DNA of 64,000 nt from JAUASW01 sp036880965 (GTDB lineage: Bacteria; Pseudomonadota; Gammaproteobacteria; Burkholderiales; Burkholderiaceae_C). Under the pieces are notes generated by a model. The model saw only the letters and a list, made by a program, of their open reading frames with translations. It was not told the DNA's origin and made no database searches. The position numbers and the translations under genes are program-made. This document shows, in pieces, positions 41,070 through 50,039 of the stretch (positions are counted from its first letter, which is position 1; every line of letters begins with the position of its first letter). Location: the NCBI RefSeq assembly GCF_036880965.1, contig NZ_JBAJMV010000004.1, positions 481,305 through 545,304 on the forward strand, given 5' to 3'.

Positions 41070-43441
41070 AGCAATTGCTGCTCACTGTTGCTCTGCTGAG
41101 CTGCTTCGGTGCACACGCGGGCGACAAGAGGCCGGGCGTCGATGCCTTGTTCCAGCAGATGGGCCTGACGGTCCAGGCCCGGCAGCAGCGTCATTTCGTT
41201 GTCGGCGACCGGGTCGATGGCTACTTCGATGGCCGCACCGCCAGCTATGGCCAAGGCGAGGGCTATCTGATCGGGCAGCAAGTGCTATTCAAGGATCACG
41301 CGAGCTTTGTCGACGGCAAGCTGCTGGACCGCGCCGGCAAACAGGCGCGCGAAACGGTGCAGCCCTATGGCCGCGAACTGCAGGTCGGCACGAGTCGGGA
41401 ACGCTTCGTCCTGCATGCGGGCAGCCGGCGCTTGTCGATCCAAGTGAGCACTGCGAAGGCCGCGCGCTTGGCAGTCCAGCCCATGTGGTCTGGCGCGCTT
41501 GCCAAGCCCCGCTGGGATGGCGAGCAACTGCTGGTGAGCCTGCCCGGCGGCTCGCTGTTCGCGGCAATCAGTGCCGACCAGCCTTTTGAAATCACAGGCA
41601 CCGGCTCGCCACAGCTGCAAGCGCGCAGCAAGACCCGCCGCTTCACGCTTCACATCGCCTTCGGGAGCGACGCCGGCAGTGCCCTGGCCCAAGCCCGCGC
41701 GATGGCCGGCTCGGACGCCGTGATCGCGCAAAGCCGTGCCGACCTGCATGAGCGCCTGACCCGCAGCTGGCTCAAGACGTCAGATGCCGCCTACGACCGT
41801 GCCCTGCTCTGGGCCAAGGCCTCGGCACTCGGCTTCCTCGTCGATGAGTACGGCCGCGGCCTCTGGGCCGGCTTGCCCTGGTTCCGCGAGAACTGGGGCC
41901 GCGACACCTTCATCGCCCTGCCCGGCACGCTGCTGGTGACCGGCCATTTCAAGGAAGCACGCGAGGTGCTCGACAACTTCGCCCGCTACCAGAACCTGCA
42001 GGCACCCAAGGACTCCGGCAGCGACGATCCGGTCAGCGGTGCGCGCGCCAGCGACTACGGCCGCATCCCCAACCGCGTGCGTGGCGAAGAGAAGATCTAC
42101 AACACCGTGGACGGCACGCCCTGGATGCTGCGCGAAGGCCTGGAGTACGTGCGCTACAGCGGCGACAGCGGTTTTGCCGAGCGCATGCTCAAGCTGGCCG
42201 GCCCCTACATCGAAGGCGCCCTGAAGCATTCGGTCGACGCCGACGGCTTGCTGCATCACGACGATGCCGACACCTGGATGGACGCCCGCATCGAAGGCCG
42301 CCAGCCCTGGTCGGCGCGCGGGTCAAGGGCGGTCGAGATCCAGGCCCTGTGGTTCACGGCGCTAGAAGCCGCCGCAGAACTAGCGAAACACGCGGGGAGG
42401 AACGAGCAGGCCGCCGTCTGGCAAGCCCATGCGGAACGCGCACGGCAAAGCTTTGTCCGGCTGTTCTGGGATGGCCAGCAGATGGCTGACCGCCTGCGTG
42501 CAGACGGCAGCCGCGACATGAAAGTACGGCCGAACCAATTGATGCTGATCTCTGTGCCGATAGACCCATTCAAGCCCTTGGTCGCGCCCGAAGTCGAGGC
42601 GAAAGTGTTGGGCAACACGGTCGCCAAGCTGCTCTTCCCATACGGCATCGCCTCGCTGGACCCGGCCAGCGAGTATTTCCATCCTCACCATGTGAATGAT
42701 GCTTACCACCACAAGGACGCGGCCTATCACAACGGCACGATCTGGGGCTGGAACGCCGGCTTCACGGTCACGGCATTGAGCAAGTTCGGCCAGCAAGACC
42801 TGGCCTGGCAGCTGACCCGGAACCTCGGCGAGCAGATCCTTGGCCGCAACCTGGACGGCACGCTGGGCACGATGAGCGAGTTGCTCGATGCACTGCCCGG
42901 GCCAAACGGCCGGCCGGTCCCTTCAGGCACCTTCGCGCAGTCCTGGAGCGTGGCCGAGTTCGCGCGCAATGCCTATCAGGACTATCTGGGCTTCCGCCCT
43001 GACCTCTTGCGCGGCGAGCTGCGCTTCACGCCAGCGCTGCCCACGGCATGGAAGCACTTCGATGCGCGCCTGCCTTTTGGCGAGGGTGCCTCACTGCAAG
43101 TGCAGGGTCGCCGCCAGGAAGGCAAGACCTGGCACTGGATGCTCAGGCTGCAAGGCACGAGCCAGCCGCAGCGGATCACCTTCGAGGCGTTGGATGCGGC
43201 GCAGGCCCGTCAACGCAGCGAGTTCACGCTACAGCCCGGCCAGGCTGCGCAATTGCTGATCAGCGCAGATCAAATCAGGCTGAACGGCAAGGTCTTGCCA
43301 CTACAGGCCGTGATGCCCTCGCAGCAGGTCTTGCTGAAGAACCTGGGCTTTGCGATGCCGCCAGCGGCCAACACCAGGTTCCCGATGACGCAAGGCAAGG
43401 GCCTGCTCCAGGACCTGATCCAACGCGGCGAGTTCCGTTGA
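41066..43441 (+). CDS. Secreted amylo-alpha-1,6-glucosidase-like (GH133 / debranching) enzyme
   Basis: The 791-residue protein has a signal peptide (MKQLLLTVALLSCFGAHA). The catalytic part matches the C-terminal (alpha-1,6-glucosidase) half of glycogen debranching enzymes: LPWFRENWGRDTFIALPG, YNTVDGTPWMLREGL, DADTWMDARIEGRQPWSARG, RPNQLMLISVP and NGTIWGWNAGFTVTAL. The N-terminal 240 residues form a beta-rich domain. It overlaps the GH97 gene by 4 bp (ATGA). Together they should cut alpha-1,6 and alpha-1,4 links outside the cytoplasm. Confidence 0.9.
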   Translation: MKQLLLTVALLSCFGAHAGDKRPGVDALFQQMGLTVQARQQRHFVVGDRVDGYFDGRTASYGQGEGYLIGQQVLFKDHASFVDGKLLDRAGKQARETVQPYGRELQVGTSRERFVLHAGSRRLSIQVSTAKAARLAVQPMWSGALAKPRWDGEQLLVSLPGGSLFAAISADQPFEITGTGSPQLQARSKTRRFTLHIAFGSDAGSALAQARAMAGSDAVIAQSRADLHERLTRSWLKTSDAAYDRALLWAKASALGFLVDEYGRGLWAGLPWFRENWGRDTFIALPGTLLVTGHFKEAREVLDNFARYQNLQAPKDSGSDDPVSGARASDYGRIPNRVRGEEKIYNTVDGTPWMLREGLEYVRYSGDSGFAERMLKLAGPYIEGALKHSVDADGLLHHDDADTWMDARIEGRQPWSARGSRAVEIQALWFTALEAAAELAKHAGRNEQAAVWQAHAERARQSFVRLFWDGQQMADRLRADGSRDMKVRPNQLMLISVPIDPFKPLVAPEVEAKVLGNTVAKLLFPYGIASLDPASEYFHPHHVNDAYHHKDAAYHNGTIWGWNAGFTVTALSKFGQQDLAWQLTRNLGEQILGRNLDGTLGTMSELLDALPGPNGRPVPSGTFAQSWSVAEFARNAYQDYLGFRPDLLRGELRFTPALPTAWKHFDARLPFGEGASLQVQGRRQEGKTWHWMLRLQGTSQPQRITFEALDAAQARQRSEFTLQPGQAAQLLISADQIRLNGKVLPLQAVMPSQQVLLKNLGFAMPPAANTRFPMTQGKGLLQDLIQRGEFR

Positions 43442-43661
43442 AGCCTCAGAGGACCATGCCGCCCGAAGGTTCGATGCGCAGGGCATGGACCCAGCGGCCG
43501 ACGCCGACACGATCACGACTACATGAGATCGAATCTCCTGCGAACGTGACAATGCTGGCGATCGAACCGACATCGCAGAACGCTTGATCAACCAGCGCAG
43601 GCGGGTTCGCCAGTGGCTACGATAGGACCTCCTTTGTTGTTGACGCCCTGCAGGTCTCTCA

Positions 43662-44945
43662 ATGTCCACACCGGCAAACCCTTCCAAAGATCGCCAGGTC
43701 GCACCCTCGCAGCTTTGCGTCGGCATGTTTGTGCACCTGGATCTGCCGTGGACTGATCATCCGTTCACTTTCTCGAGCTTCAAGATCAAGAGCCTCGAGC
43801 AAGTCGCGACAATCCAGACTCTGGGACTGAGCCGGGTGCGCTTTTCGCCTGAGCGGAGCGACACAGAACCGCTGGAGCTGCCAGCGGTCGAAACCGCGCT
43901 CGCAGAGTCACCGCCACCGCGCGAACAGGACCCCGTGTATCAAAACAAGCGCGAGCGCCTTGAGCGAATCGCCGCTCACCACACCAAGGCCGCTGCGTGC
44001 GAGCGAGCCATGATGTCAAACGCGCGGGCGCTCAAGTCGATCAACCAGAACATGTTTGCACGCCCCGAGGCGGCGCACCAGGAAGCCCTGCAATTGGTGG
44101 ATGGCATCGCCAACTCGATGCTGGTCGACGCCGATATGGCGATCGAGCTGATGGCGGACAAGATCGGCGGCGAGGACGCCTACTTCCATGCACTCAACGT
44201 CACCATCATGGCGATGATGCTGGCCAAGGAAATGAAGGCCCCGGCCGCAGCCGTTCGCCTGATCGGCCTGGGCGCTTTGCTCCATGACATCGGGAAGGTC
44301 GATATCCCTGACCGAATCCTGCGCAAGGGAGCACCCTGGACGCTGGCCGAGTTCGGCGTGGTGCAACTTCATTGCGCGAAGGGCGTGGCCATCGCCCAGA
44401 AGATGGGCGTTTCACAGGAAGCACTGCGGATCATTGAGCAGCACCATGAACATGTCGACGGCAGCGGCTATCCAATGAAGCTGGTCGGCGCGCAACTCAA
44501 TCTGCTGTCGAAAATCGTGGCGTTGGCCAACACCTACGACAACCTGTGCAACCCTGTCGACCTGCAGCGGGCGCTCACACCCCATGAGGCGCTGTCGACG
44601 ATGTACGGGCAAAGGCGTGGCCAGTTCGATGCGGCGGCGATGACCACCTTTGTGCGCTGCGTAGGCATCTATCCGCCAGGCACCATCGTTGCACTCAGCA
44701 ATGGCACGCTCGGCATGGTCGTGACCGTCAACAGCAGCCGGCCGCTGAAGCCAACAGTGCTGGTCTACGACCCAGCAGTGCCCAAGGAGGTGGCCATGGT
44801 CGTTGATCTTGAACAGGAGCCCGACGTCACGGTGACCAAGACGTTGCGGCCTCAGCAGTTGCCGCAACCCGTGTACGACTACCTGTCCCCGCGAAAGAGG
44901 ATGACCTACTACTTCCACACCGACGCTGGCAAATCCATGCCATGA
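43662..44945 (+). CDS. HD-GYP domain cyclic-di-GMP phosphodiesterase (DUF3391-HD-GYP)
   Basis: The 427-residue protein opens with a DUF3391 domain (QLCVGMFVHLDLPWTDHPFT) and continues with an HD-GYP domain at about residues 165-330. Metal-site residues are intact: YFHALNV, LLHDIGKVDIPDRIL, VVQLHCAKG and HHEHVDGSGYP. It should hydrolyse cyclic-di-GMP. It has no membrane segment and sits alone, 220 bp after the debranching enzyme gene. In the 43442-43661 gap I see no clear promoter or terminator. Confidence 0.93.
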   Translation: MSTPANPSKDRQVAPSQLCVGMFVHLDLPWTDHPFTFSSFKIKSLEQVATIQTLGLSRVRFSPERSDTEPLELPAVETALAESPPPREQDPVYQNKRERLERIAAHHTKAAACERAMMSNARALKSINQNMFARPEAAHQEALQLVDGIANSMLVDADMAIELMADKIGGEDAYFHALNVTIMAMMLAKEMKAPAAAVRLIGLGALLHDIGKVDIPDRILRKGAPWTLAEFGVVQLHCAKGVAIAQKMGVSQEALRIIEQHHEHVDGSGYPMKLVGAQLNLLSKIVALANTYDNLCNPVDLQRALTPHEALSTMYGQRRGQFDAAAMTTFVRCVGIYPPGTIVALSNGTLGMVVTVNSSRPLKPTVLVYDPAVPKEVAMVVDLEQEPDVTVTKTLRPQQLPQPVYDYLSPRKRMTYYFHTDAGKSMP

Positions 44946-44959
44946 CGATTTAGCGATGA

Positions 44960-45283
44960 GCAATTGGCACTGGGCGCCTCAGTCATTGCTCTTCAGCAGG
45001 TCCACAACTGGCCCGGGAATGCTTCCACGGCGTACCGTGCGAACCAGAACCTGAGCAGCCGCGCTACCGCGCCGAGTTCCGCAAGATCACACGAGACCAA
45101 CTGTGTTTCGCAATGGTGTTCCCCGGCCTGCCGCTCGCGCTTGGCAAGGACTACGTCGCCAGCCCCGAGTTGCTACTGCAAATGCTGAAGGAGAACCGCA
45201 GGGAAGGCATTGCGGGTGAGGTCTTCTTTCATAGCGAAGGCCTGACCAAGCGCGACGAGGTGTTGCAACGGCTTTATCGTTGA
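44960..45283 (+). pseudogene. 3' remnant of an unidentified gene
   Basis: An open frame with no plausible start ends at a TGA at 45281-45283. It reads normal protein-like sequence for its last 75 codons, for example YRAEFRKITRDQLCF, MVFPGLPLALGKDYVASPE, REGIAGEVFFHSEGL and KRDEVLQRLYR. The part before about 45040 looks non-coding. This suggests a 5'-truncated gene. The segments remind me of uncharacterised glycoside-hydrolase-like secreted proteins, but I cannot name it. Confidence 0.5.
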
Positions 45284-45575
45284 TCACCGGCTTGAACGTC
45301 TCGCTGCGGCACGACGTGCGCAACACACTTGACTCCAAGCTTGGCAACGTAAGGTGCGCGATCACGGACCCACTGCGCCCCGGCGCCGTCATACTCGACC
45401 CGAACAAGGTGGAGACATGGGTCGCATGGATCTTGACCACGGGGCACGCGCACGGCACGGGTTGGGCTGATGAGGGCACGAGACCCAATGGTCGGGTTCT
45501 CGCTCTGCGCATATCGAGGGGTACAAGCAAGGCACGCTTTGTGGCACAGAACGGGCACAGAACTGGCACAAAAGC
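45284..45575. other. Gene debris next to tRNA-fMet, possibly an integrase tail
   Basis: No intact gene is visible. One plus-strand frame ends ALWHRTGTELAQKQKRQPP before running through the tRNA terminator to a TAA; such tails are common at the ends of tyrosine integrase genes lying beside tRNAs. No catalytic Arg/His/Tyr motifs remain. The assignment is tentative. Confidence 0.3.
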
Positions 45576-45600
45576 AAAAACGCCAACCTCCCGGTTGGCG
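45576..45600 (-). terminator. Terminator of tRNA-fMet copy 1
   Basis: On the minus strand a perfect 8-bp stem (cgccaacc with ggttggcg, 4-base loop) is followed by five T residues. It lies 42 bp past the 3' end of the tRNA gene. Confidence 0.85.
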
Positions 45601-45641
45601 CTTCATTTTTTCGTAAGCCGTTCATTCACTTACGAAGATTC

Positions 45642-45724
<83 letters not shown>

Positions 45725-45746
45725 TCAGAAAGAAATCTGAAACAAA

Positions 45747-45771
45747 AAGCCGCTCAAGCGAGGAGCGGCTT
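45747..45771. terminator. Terminator-like hairpin between the two tRNA-fMet genes
   Basis: A perfect 9-bp stem (aagccgctc with gagcggctt, 7-base loop) has five T residues after it on the minus strand (45744-45748) and three T residues on the plus strand. No intact gene lies just upstream on either strand. Confidence 0.65.
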
Positions 45772-46181
45772 TTCAGGATTCGCTTCAAGCACCGATCACT
45801 CGGTGTTCGACAGGGCGAATGATAGCACGCCAATCACGCCTGCCCTGCGTCCACCGAAGGACGCCGCCAGCGCGCCCCTGAGCCGGGACGCCTCAGAACA
45901 GCCGCAGCAGCGCCAATGTCAGTCCGGCGAGGAACCTCGTCTCACCCAAGGCTGGCAGCCAGCCGCTGCTATTGATGAGCACCAGCAGACCGAACCCGAC
46001 CCCAAAAGCCAGCAGCAACGGTAGACGAGGCCCCTATGACTCGCCCGCCAGGAACGCGCCAGACGCCGAGCGGCGTTTCAGTGATTCAGCTGCATCGTGC
46101 CGATGCCGATGCCGATGCCGATGCCGATACCGGCGATGGTCGCAACGTCGTGCCGACCTGCGAGGCCCAGACCGGAAATAG
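45772..46181. other. Spacer between the tRNA-fMet copies: no intact gene
   Basis: On the minus strand a hydrophobic frame without ATG ends at 45893 (LLLAFGVGFGLLVLINSSGW, then LAGLTLALLRLF). Upstream in another frame is a Gly-Ile repeat ending GTMQLNH. These may be pieces of a decayed small membrane protein. The Gly-Ile part comes from a cgatgc hexamer repeated four times plus one imperfect unit (46101-46130). Confidence 0.4.
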
Positions 46182-46213
46182 AAAAACCCGCTGAACGCAT
46201 GCGTTCAGCGGGT
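46182..46213 (-). terminator. Terminator of tRNA-fMet copy 2
   Basis: A perfect 28-bp palindrome (46186-46213, acccgctgaacgca and its complement, no loop bases) is followed on the minus strand by a T-run (tttttc). It lies 9 bp past the tRNA 3' end. Confidence 0.85.
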
Positions 46214-46221
46214 CTCGATAT

Positions 46222-46304
<83 letters not shown>

Positions 46305-46333
46305 AGCTAGCAGTATAGCGCACTTTTTCTGAC

Positions 46334-48151
46334 TTACAGGCCCGCGGCAGTGAGTGAGCTCAGGAAACGCTGCGCGTCCTGGTATCCAATCACTCGCACG
46401 CCGGTCAGCTCCTCGCCCCGGGCGTCAAAGAAGATCGTTCCGGGTGGGCCGAAAAGCTTGAAACGCTTGAGCAGTTCCTTGTCATCGGAATTGTTGGCGG
46501 TGACATCCGCTTTCAAGAGCAAGGCGCCTGCGAGGCGTTGCTGTACCAGCGGGTCTGAGAAGGTATAGCGCTCCATCTCTTTGCAGGACACGCACCAGTC
46601 GGCGTAGAAGTCCAGCATCACCGGGCGACCGGCGCTGGCCACAGCCGCGTCCAGCTCGGCCACGCTACGCACCAGCTGGAAGTTAGGTCCAGGGGTAGCA
46701 GGTGCACCGGCATTGGCGCGAGCCATCGCAAGGCCGGCGAGCGGCTTCAGCGGATCGGTGCCACCAGCGGCGGCACCCAACAATTGCAGAAGGCCGTAGA
46801 CCAGCGCAACGACGGCCGCCGTCTTGCGCAGCCATGTGCGCGGACGTCCGGCGGCGTGGCCATGTTCAAACAGGCCCAGCATCGCGGCAGAGGCGATCAG
46901 CAGCGCGCCCCAAAGCGCCTGGGCAACGGCGGCCGGCAGCACGGGCTGCATCGTCCAAAGCGCGACGCCAAGCAGCAGCATGCCGAAGAAATGCTTGACG
47001 TCATCCATCCAGGCGCCAGCACGCGGCAGCAGGGCACCCGCCGAGGCGCCGAGCAGCAGCAGCGGAACGCTCATGCCGCAGGCGAGCGCAAACAGCGCGC
47101 CACCGCCCAGCAGCACATCTCGCGTTTGGCTCAGATAGACGAGAGCACCAGCCAGCGGCGCGGCGACACAAGGGCTGACGATCAGTGCCGACACGCCACC
47201 CATCACGAACACGCCCGCCAGATGGCCGGCCGGCAGCTTTTGTGAAGCGCTGGACAAGCCCCCCGTCATCGAGCTCGGCAGTTGCAGTTCGTAGACGCCA
47301 AACATCGACAGCGAGAAACCCACCAGCGCGACAGCAAACAGACCGAGCACCCAGGGCTTTTGCAATGCGGCCGCCAAACCCTCGCCTGCCAGGCCGGCGG
47401 CAACGCCCAGGGCCGTGTAGACCAGCGCCATGCCCAGTGAATAGCTGAGCGCCAGCATGAAACTGCGGCCACGGGAGGCGCTCGCGCCGTCGCCAACAAT
47501 GATCGACGACAGGATGGGCAGCATCGGCAACACGCAGGGTGTGAGCGACAGCAGCAGGCCGGCGACGAAGAACACCCCAATGACTGTCCAGAACTGGCCC
47601 GACTGCAGTGCAGCGTCGAGACGGCCGGATTCGGTGCTGGTGCCTTGATCGGCAGAGGCAATCACCGCCGGCGCTTGCGTCGCTGCGACTGCTGGCGCCG
47701 CAGCGCTGCCGGCAGGCAAGCTCAGGTCCACCGTCGTCGTTTGCGGCGGGTAGCAAAGGCCCTTGTCAGCGCAGCCTTGGCCGGTCACGGTCAGCTTGAA
47801 AGGCCCGGATGCCTGCGTCACCGGCACGCGTACCTGCAGGAGGTCGCGATAGATCTCAACCGTCTTGTTGAAGGTCTCGTCGAACTTGGTCTTGCCAGCG
47901 GGCATTGCCGGCGCGCCGAGCGTTGCACCTTGAGCTTCGACCTTGAACTGCTCGCGGTACATGTAGTAGCCGGGTGCGATCTCGAAGCGGACTTCGACCG
48001 CAGTTGCATCAGCGGCCTTGACGCTCAGCTTGAAGGCTTGTTCGGGCTCGAGAAAGTCGTCTGCGCTGGCCAGAACGGGCAGCAGCACGACAAGGGCGAG
48101 AAGCAACTGCCGGAACAGGCGCTGCAGCAGGGAGAAGGACATGGTGAGCAT
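46334..48151 (-). CDS. dsbD: Thiol:disulfide interchange protein DsbD
   Basis: The 605-residue protein carries electrons from cytoplasmic thioredoxin to the periplasm. It has a signal sequence (FRQLLLALVVLLPVLASADD), a periplasmic DsbD-alpha domain with GCADKGLCYPP, eight membrane helices with the two cysteines in SLTPCVLPMLPI and SPCVAAPLAG, and a C-terminal thioredoxin-like domain with DWCVSCKEME. All three redox pairs are present. The start may be the ATG at 48151 or 48142. Confidence 0.95.
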   Translation of the reverse strand: MLTMSFSLLQRLFRQLLLALVVLLPVLASADDFLEPEQAFKLSVKAADATAVEVRFEIAPGYYMYREQFKVEAQGATLGAPAMPAGKTKFDETFNKTVEIYRDLLQVRVPVTQASGPFKLTVTGQGCADKGLCYPPQTTTVDLSLPAGSAAAPAVAATQAPAVIASADQGTSTESGRLDAALQSGQFWTVIGVFFVAGLLLSLTPCVLPMLPILSSIIVGDGASASRGRSFMLALSYSLGMALVYTALGVAAGLAGEGLAAALQKPWVLGLFAVALVGFSLSMFGVYELQLPSSMTGGLSSASQKLPAGHLAGVFVMGGVSALIVSPCVAAPLAGALVYLSQTRDVLLGGGALFALACGMSVPLLLLGASAGALLPRAGAWMDDVKHFFGMLLLGVALWTMQPVLPAAVAQALWGALLIASAAMLGLFEHGHAAGRPRTWLRKTAAVVALVYGLLQLLGAAAGGTDPLKPLAGLAMARANAGAPATPGPNFQLVRSVAELDAAVASAGRPVMLDFYADWCVSCKEMERYTFSDPLVQQRLAGALLLKADVTANNSDDKELLKRFKLFGPPGTIFFDARGEELTGVRVIGYQDAQRFLSSLTAAGL

Positions 48152-48263
48152 CAGGAGCTGGGTGAAGCAAGCGTATCGATCTTCGAAGCCAAGCAGCTTA
48201 GCGTCAATCTAAGGCGCCTGCCGCAGCCGGGCTTCACGGGCGCACTTGTGAAACCTACGGACG

Positions 48264-48288
48264 AAAAAAAGCCAGCACGAGGCTGGCT
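48264..48288 (-). terminator. Terminator at the end of the ribosomal cluster (after rplQ)
   Basis: A 7-bp stem (agccagc with gctggct, 5-base loop) is followed on the minus strand by a run of seven T residues. It lies about 45 bp past the rplQ stop and marks the end of the alpha operon. Confidence 0.9.
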
Positions 48289-48334
48289 TCTCTCTTTGAA
48301 CTCACAGCGGACCGAAGCCCACCAGGTTCTGCAT

Positions 48335-48724
48335 TTACTCGACGGCTTCGCCGGCGGTTTCACCTTCGGCGCGGTCGACCAGCTCAACAAAGGCCATCGG
48401 TGCATTGTCGCCAACGCGGAAGCCCATCTTGAGGATGCGGGTGTAGCCGCCCGGACGAGCCTTGAAACGCGGGCCCAGTTCGTTGAACAGCTTGGTGACG
48501 ATGTCGCGGTCACGCAGGCGGTCGAAAGCCAGGCGGCGGTTCGCCAGCGTGGGTTCCTTGGCCAGGGTGATCAGGGGCTCGACAACGCGACGCAGTTCCT
48601 TGGCCTTGGGGACCGTGGTCTTGATGGCTTCGTGCTGCAGCAGCGAGTTGCACATATTGCGCAGCATCGCCTTGCGGTGTTCGGAGGTACGGTTCAGCTT
48701 ACGGAGGCCGTTACGGTGACGCAT
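48335..48724 (-). CDS. rplQ: 50S ribosomal protein L17
   Basis: The 129-residue protein opens MRHRNGLRKLNRTSEHRKAM with the usual LLQHEAIKTTVPKAKELRRV segment and ends in a short acidic tail (GETAGEAVE). Large-subunit protein near the exit tunnel. Last gene of the alpha operon, separated from rpoA by 192 bp that hold a composite hairpin element. Confidence 0.97.
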   Translation of the reverse strand: MRHRNGLRKLNRTSEHRKAMLRNMCNSLLQHEAIKTTVPKAKELRRVVEPLITLAKEPTLANRRLAFDRLRDRDIVTKLFNELGPRFKARPGGYTRILKMGFRVGDNAPMAFVELVDRAEGETAGEAVE

Positions 48725-48844
48725 GGTGCTTTCCTTTCTAAATTAGTCCCAGCAGCCGTATCAGGTACTGCCCGGGGGCACCGGGTGGCAAACAAAGCCA
48801 CCCTCTTTCAAAAAACTCTGTCTTCCCCAGCAGCACCCGTGGAA

Positions 48845-48910
48845 CCGGCTTTGCCGGGCCACTGTGTGCGCCCCCTTGAGGGGGAGGCGCGTCAAGCGCC
48901 TCGGGGGTGG
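48845..48910 (-). repeat. Composite hairpin intergenic element, copy 2
   Basis: On the minus strand, just past the rpoA stop, lie the hairpins gaggcgcttgacgcgcctc, ccccctcaaggggg and ccggcaaagccgg. The last two match copy 1 (10912-10974) exactly; the first differs in sequence but is also a hairpin. Both copies begin with ccacccc next to a stop codon. Confidence 0.7.
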
Positions 48911-48916
48911 TTCAAA

Positions 48917-49906
48917 TTACCGCTTGTCGAGACCTTGCGGAGGCCAGTTCTCGAGACGCGCACCCAAGGTCAGGCCGCGCGAAGCCAGCACTTCCTTGAT
49001 TTCGTTGAGCGACTTGCGACCCAGGTTCGGGGTCTTCAGCAGCTCGGTCTCGGTGCGCTGGATCAGGTCACCGATGTAATAGATGTTCTCGGCCTTCAGG
49101 CAGTTGGCCGAACGCACGGTCAGTTCCAGCTCGTCCACAGGACGCAGCAGGATCGGATCGAAGCTGCTCGAACGCTGAGCCGGCTGATCGAAAGCATCGA
49201 CCAGATCGGTACCTTGCAGTTGTGCGAACACAGCAAGCTGTTCAACCAGGATCTTGGCCGAAGCACGGATCGCTTCCTCAGGCGAGATGGCGCCGTTGGT
49301 TTCGATTTCCATGACCAGCTTGTCCAGGTCGGTACGCTGCTCGACGCGGGCGTTCTCGACGGCGTAGCTGACGCGGCGGACCGGCGAGAACGAAGCGTCC
49401 AGGACGATGCGGCCAATGCTCTTGGTCGGCTCGTCGCCATAACGGCGCATCGTGCCGGGCACGTAGCCGCGGCCCTTCTCGACCTTGATCTGCATGTCCA
49501 GCTTGCCGCCTTGCGACAGGTGGGCGATGACGTGCTCGGGATTGATGATCTCGACGTCGTGCGGAGTCTGGATGTCGGCTGCCGTGACCGGGCCGTCGCC
49601 TTCCTTGCGCAGGACCAGGGTCACTTCTTCACGGTTGTGCAGACGGAAAACCACGCCCTTGAGGTTCAGCATGATGTGAACCACGTCTTCTTGCACACCG
49701 TCGATGGCCGAGTACTCGTGCAGGACGCCAGCGATCGTCACTTCCGTCGGCGCATAACCCACCATCGAGGACAGCAGCACCCGGCGCAGGGCATTGCCCA
49801 GGGTGTGGCCATAGCCGCGTTCAAACGGCTCGAGCGTGACCTTGGCGCGGTGGCCACCCAGAGGCTCGACATTGATGGATTTGGGCTTGAGCAGATTTGT
49901 TTGCAT
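48917..49906 (-). CDS. rpoA: DNA-directed RNA polymerase subunit alpha
   Basis: The 329-residue subunit has the N-terminal assembly domain (LGHTLGNALRRVLLSSM) and a C-terminal DNA- and activator-binding domain (LLRPVDELELTVRSANCL and LLKTPNLGRKSLNEIKEVL). Typical length. It follows rpsD by 133 bp that contain strong hairpins. Confidence 0.98.
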   Translation of the reverse strand: MQTNLLKPKSINVEPLGGHRAKVTLEPFERGYGHTLGNALRRVLLSSMVGYAPTEVTIAGVLHEYSAIDGVQEDVVHIMLNLKGVVFRLHNREEVTLVLRKEGDGPVTAADIQTPHDVEIINPEHVIAHLSQGGKLDMQIKVEKGRGYVPGTMRRYGDEPTKSIGRIVLDASFSPVRRVSYAVENARVEQRTDLDKLVMEIETNGAISPEEAIRASAKILVEQLAVFAQLQGTDLVDAFDQPAQRSSSFDPILLRPVDELELTVRSANCLKAENIYYIGDLIQRTETELLKTPNLGRKSLNEIKEVLASRGLTLGARLENWPPQGLDKR

Positions 49907-49992
49907 GAGGTCTTTCTTTCAATACCCTCGGTTCGTTACACCGATAAGGCTGAGGGACCAACCGTCCGCAGCGGTAGCCGACGCGGACGATG

Positions 49993-50026
49993 AAAAGCCG
50001 GCCGTGCCCTCCAGGGCACCGCCGGC
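49993..50026 (-). terminator. Strong hairpin with T-run between rpsD and rpoA (attenuator or terminator)
   Basis: A long stem (ccggc/gccgg and agggcac/gtgccct arms, 49997-50026) is followed on the minus strand by four T residues. A second 7-bp hairpin lies just beyond (49963-49989). As rpoA must be transcribed, this is more likely a partial terminator, attenuator or RNA-processing site than a full stop. Confidence 0.6.
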
Positions 50027-50039
50027 CAGTACGGGTTGC

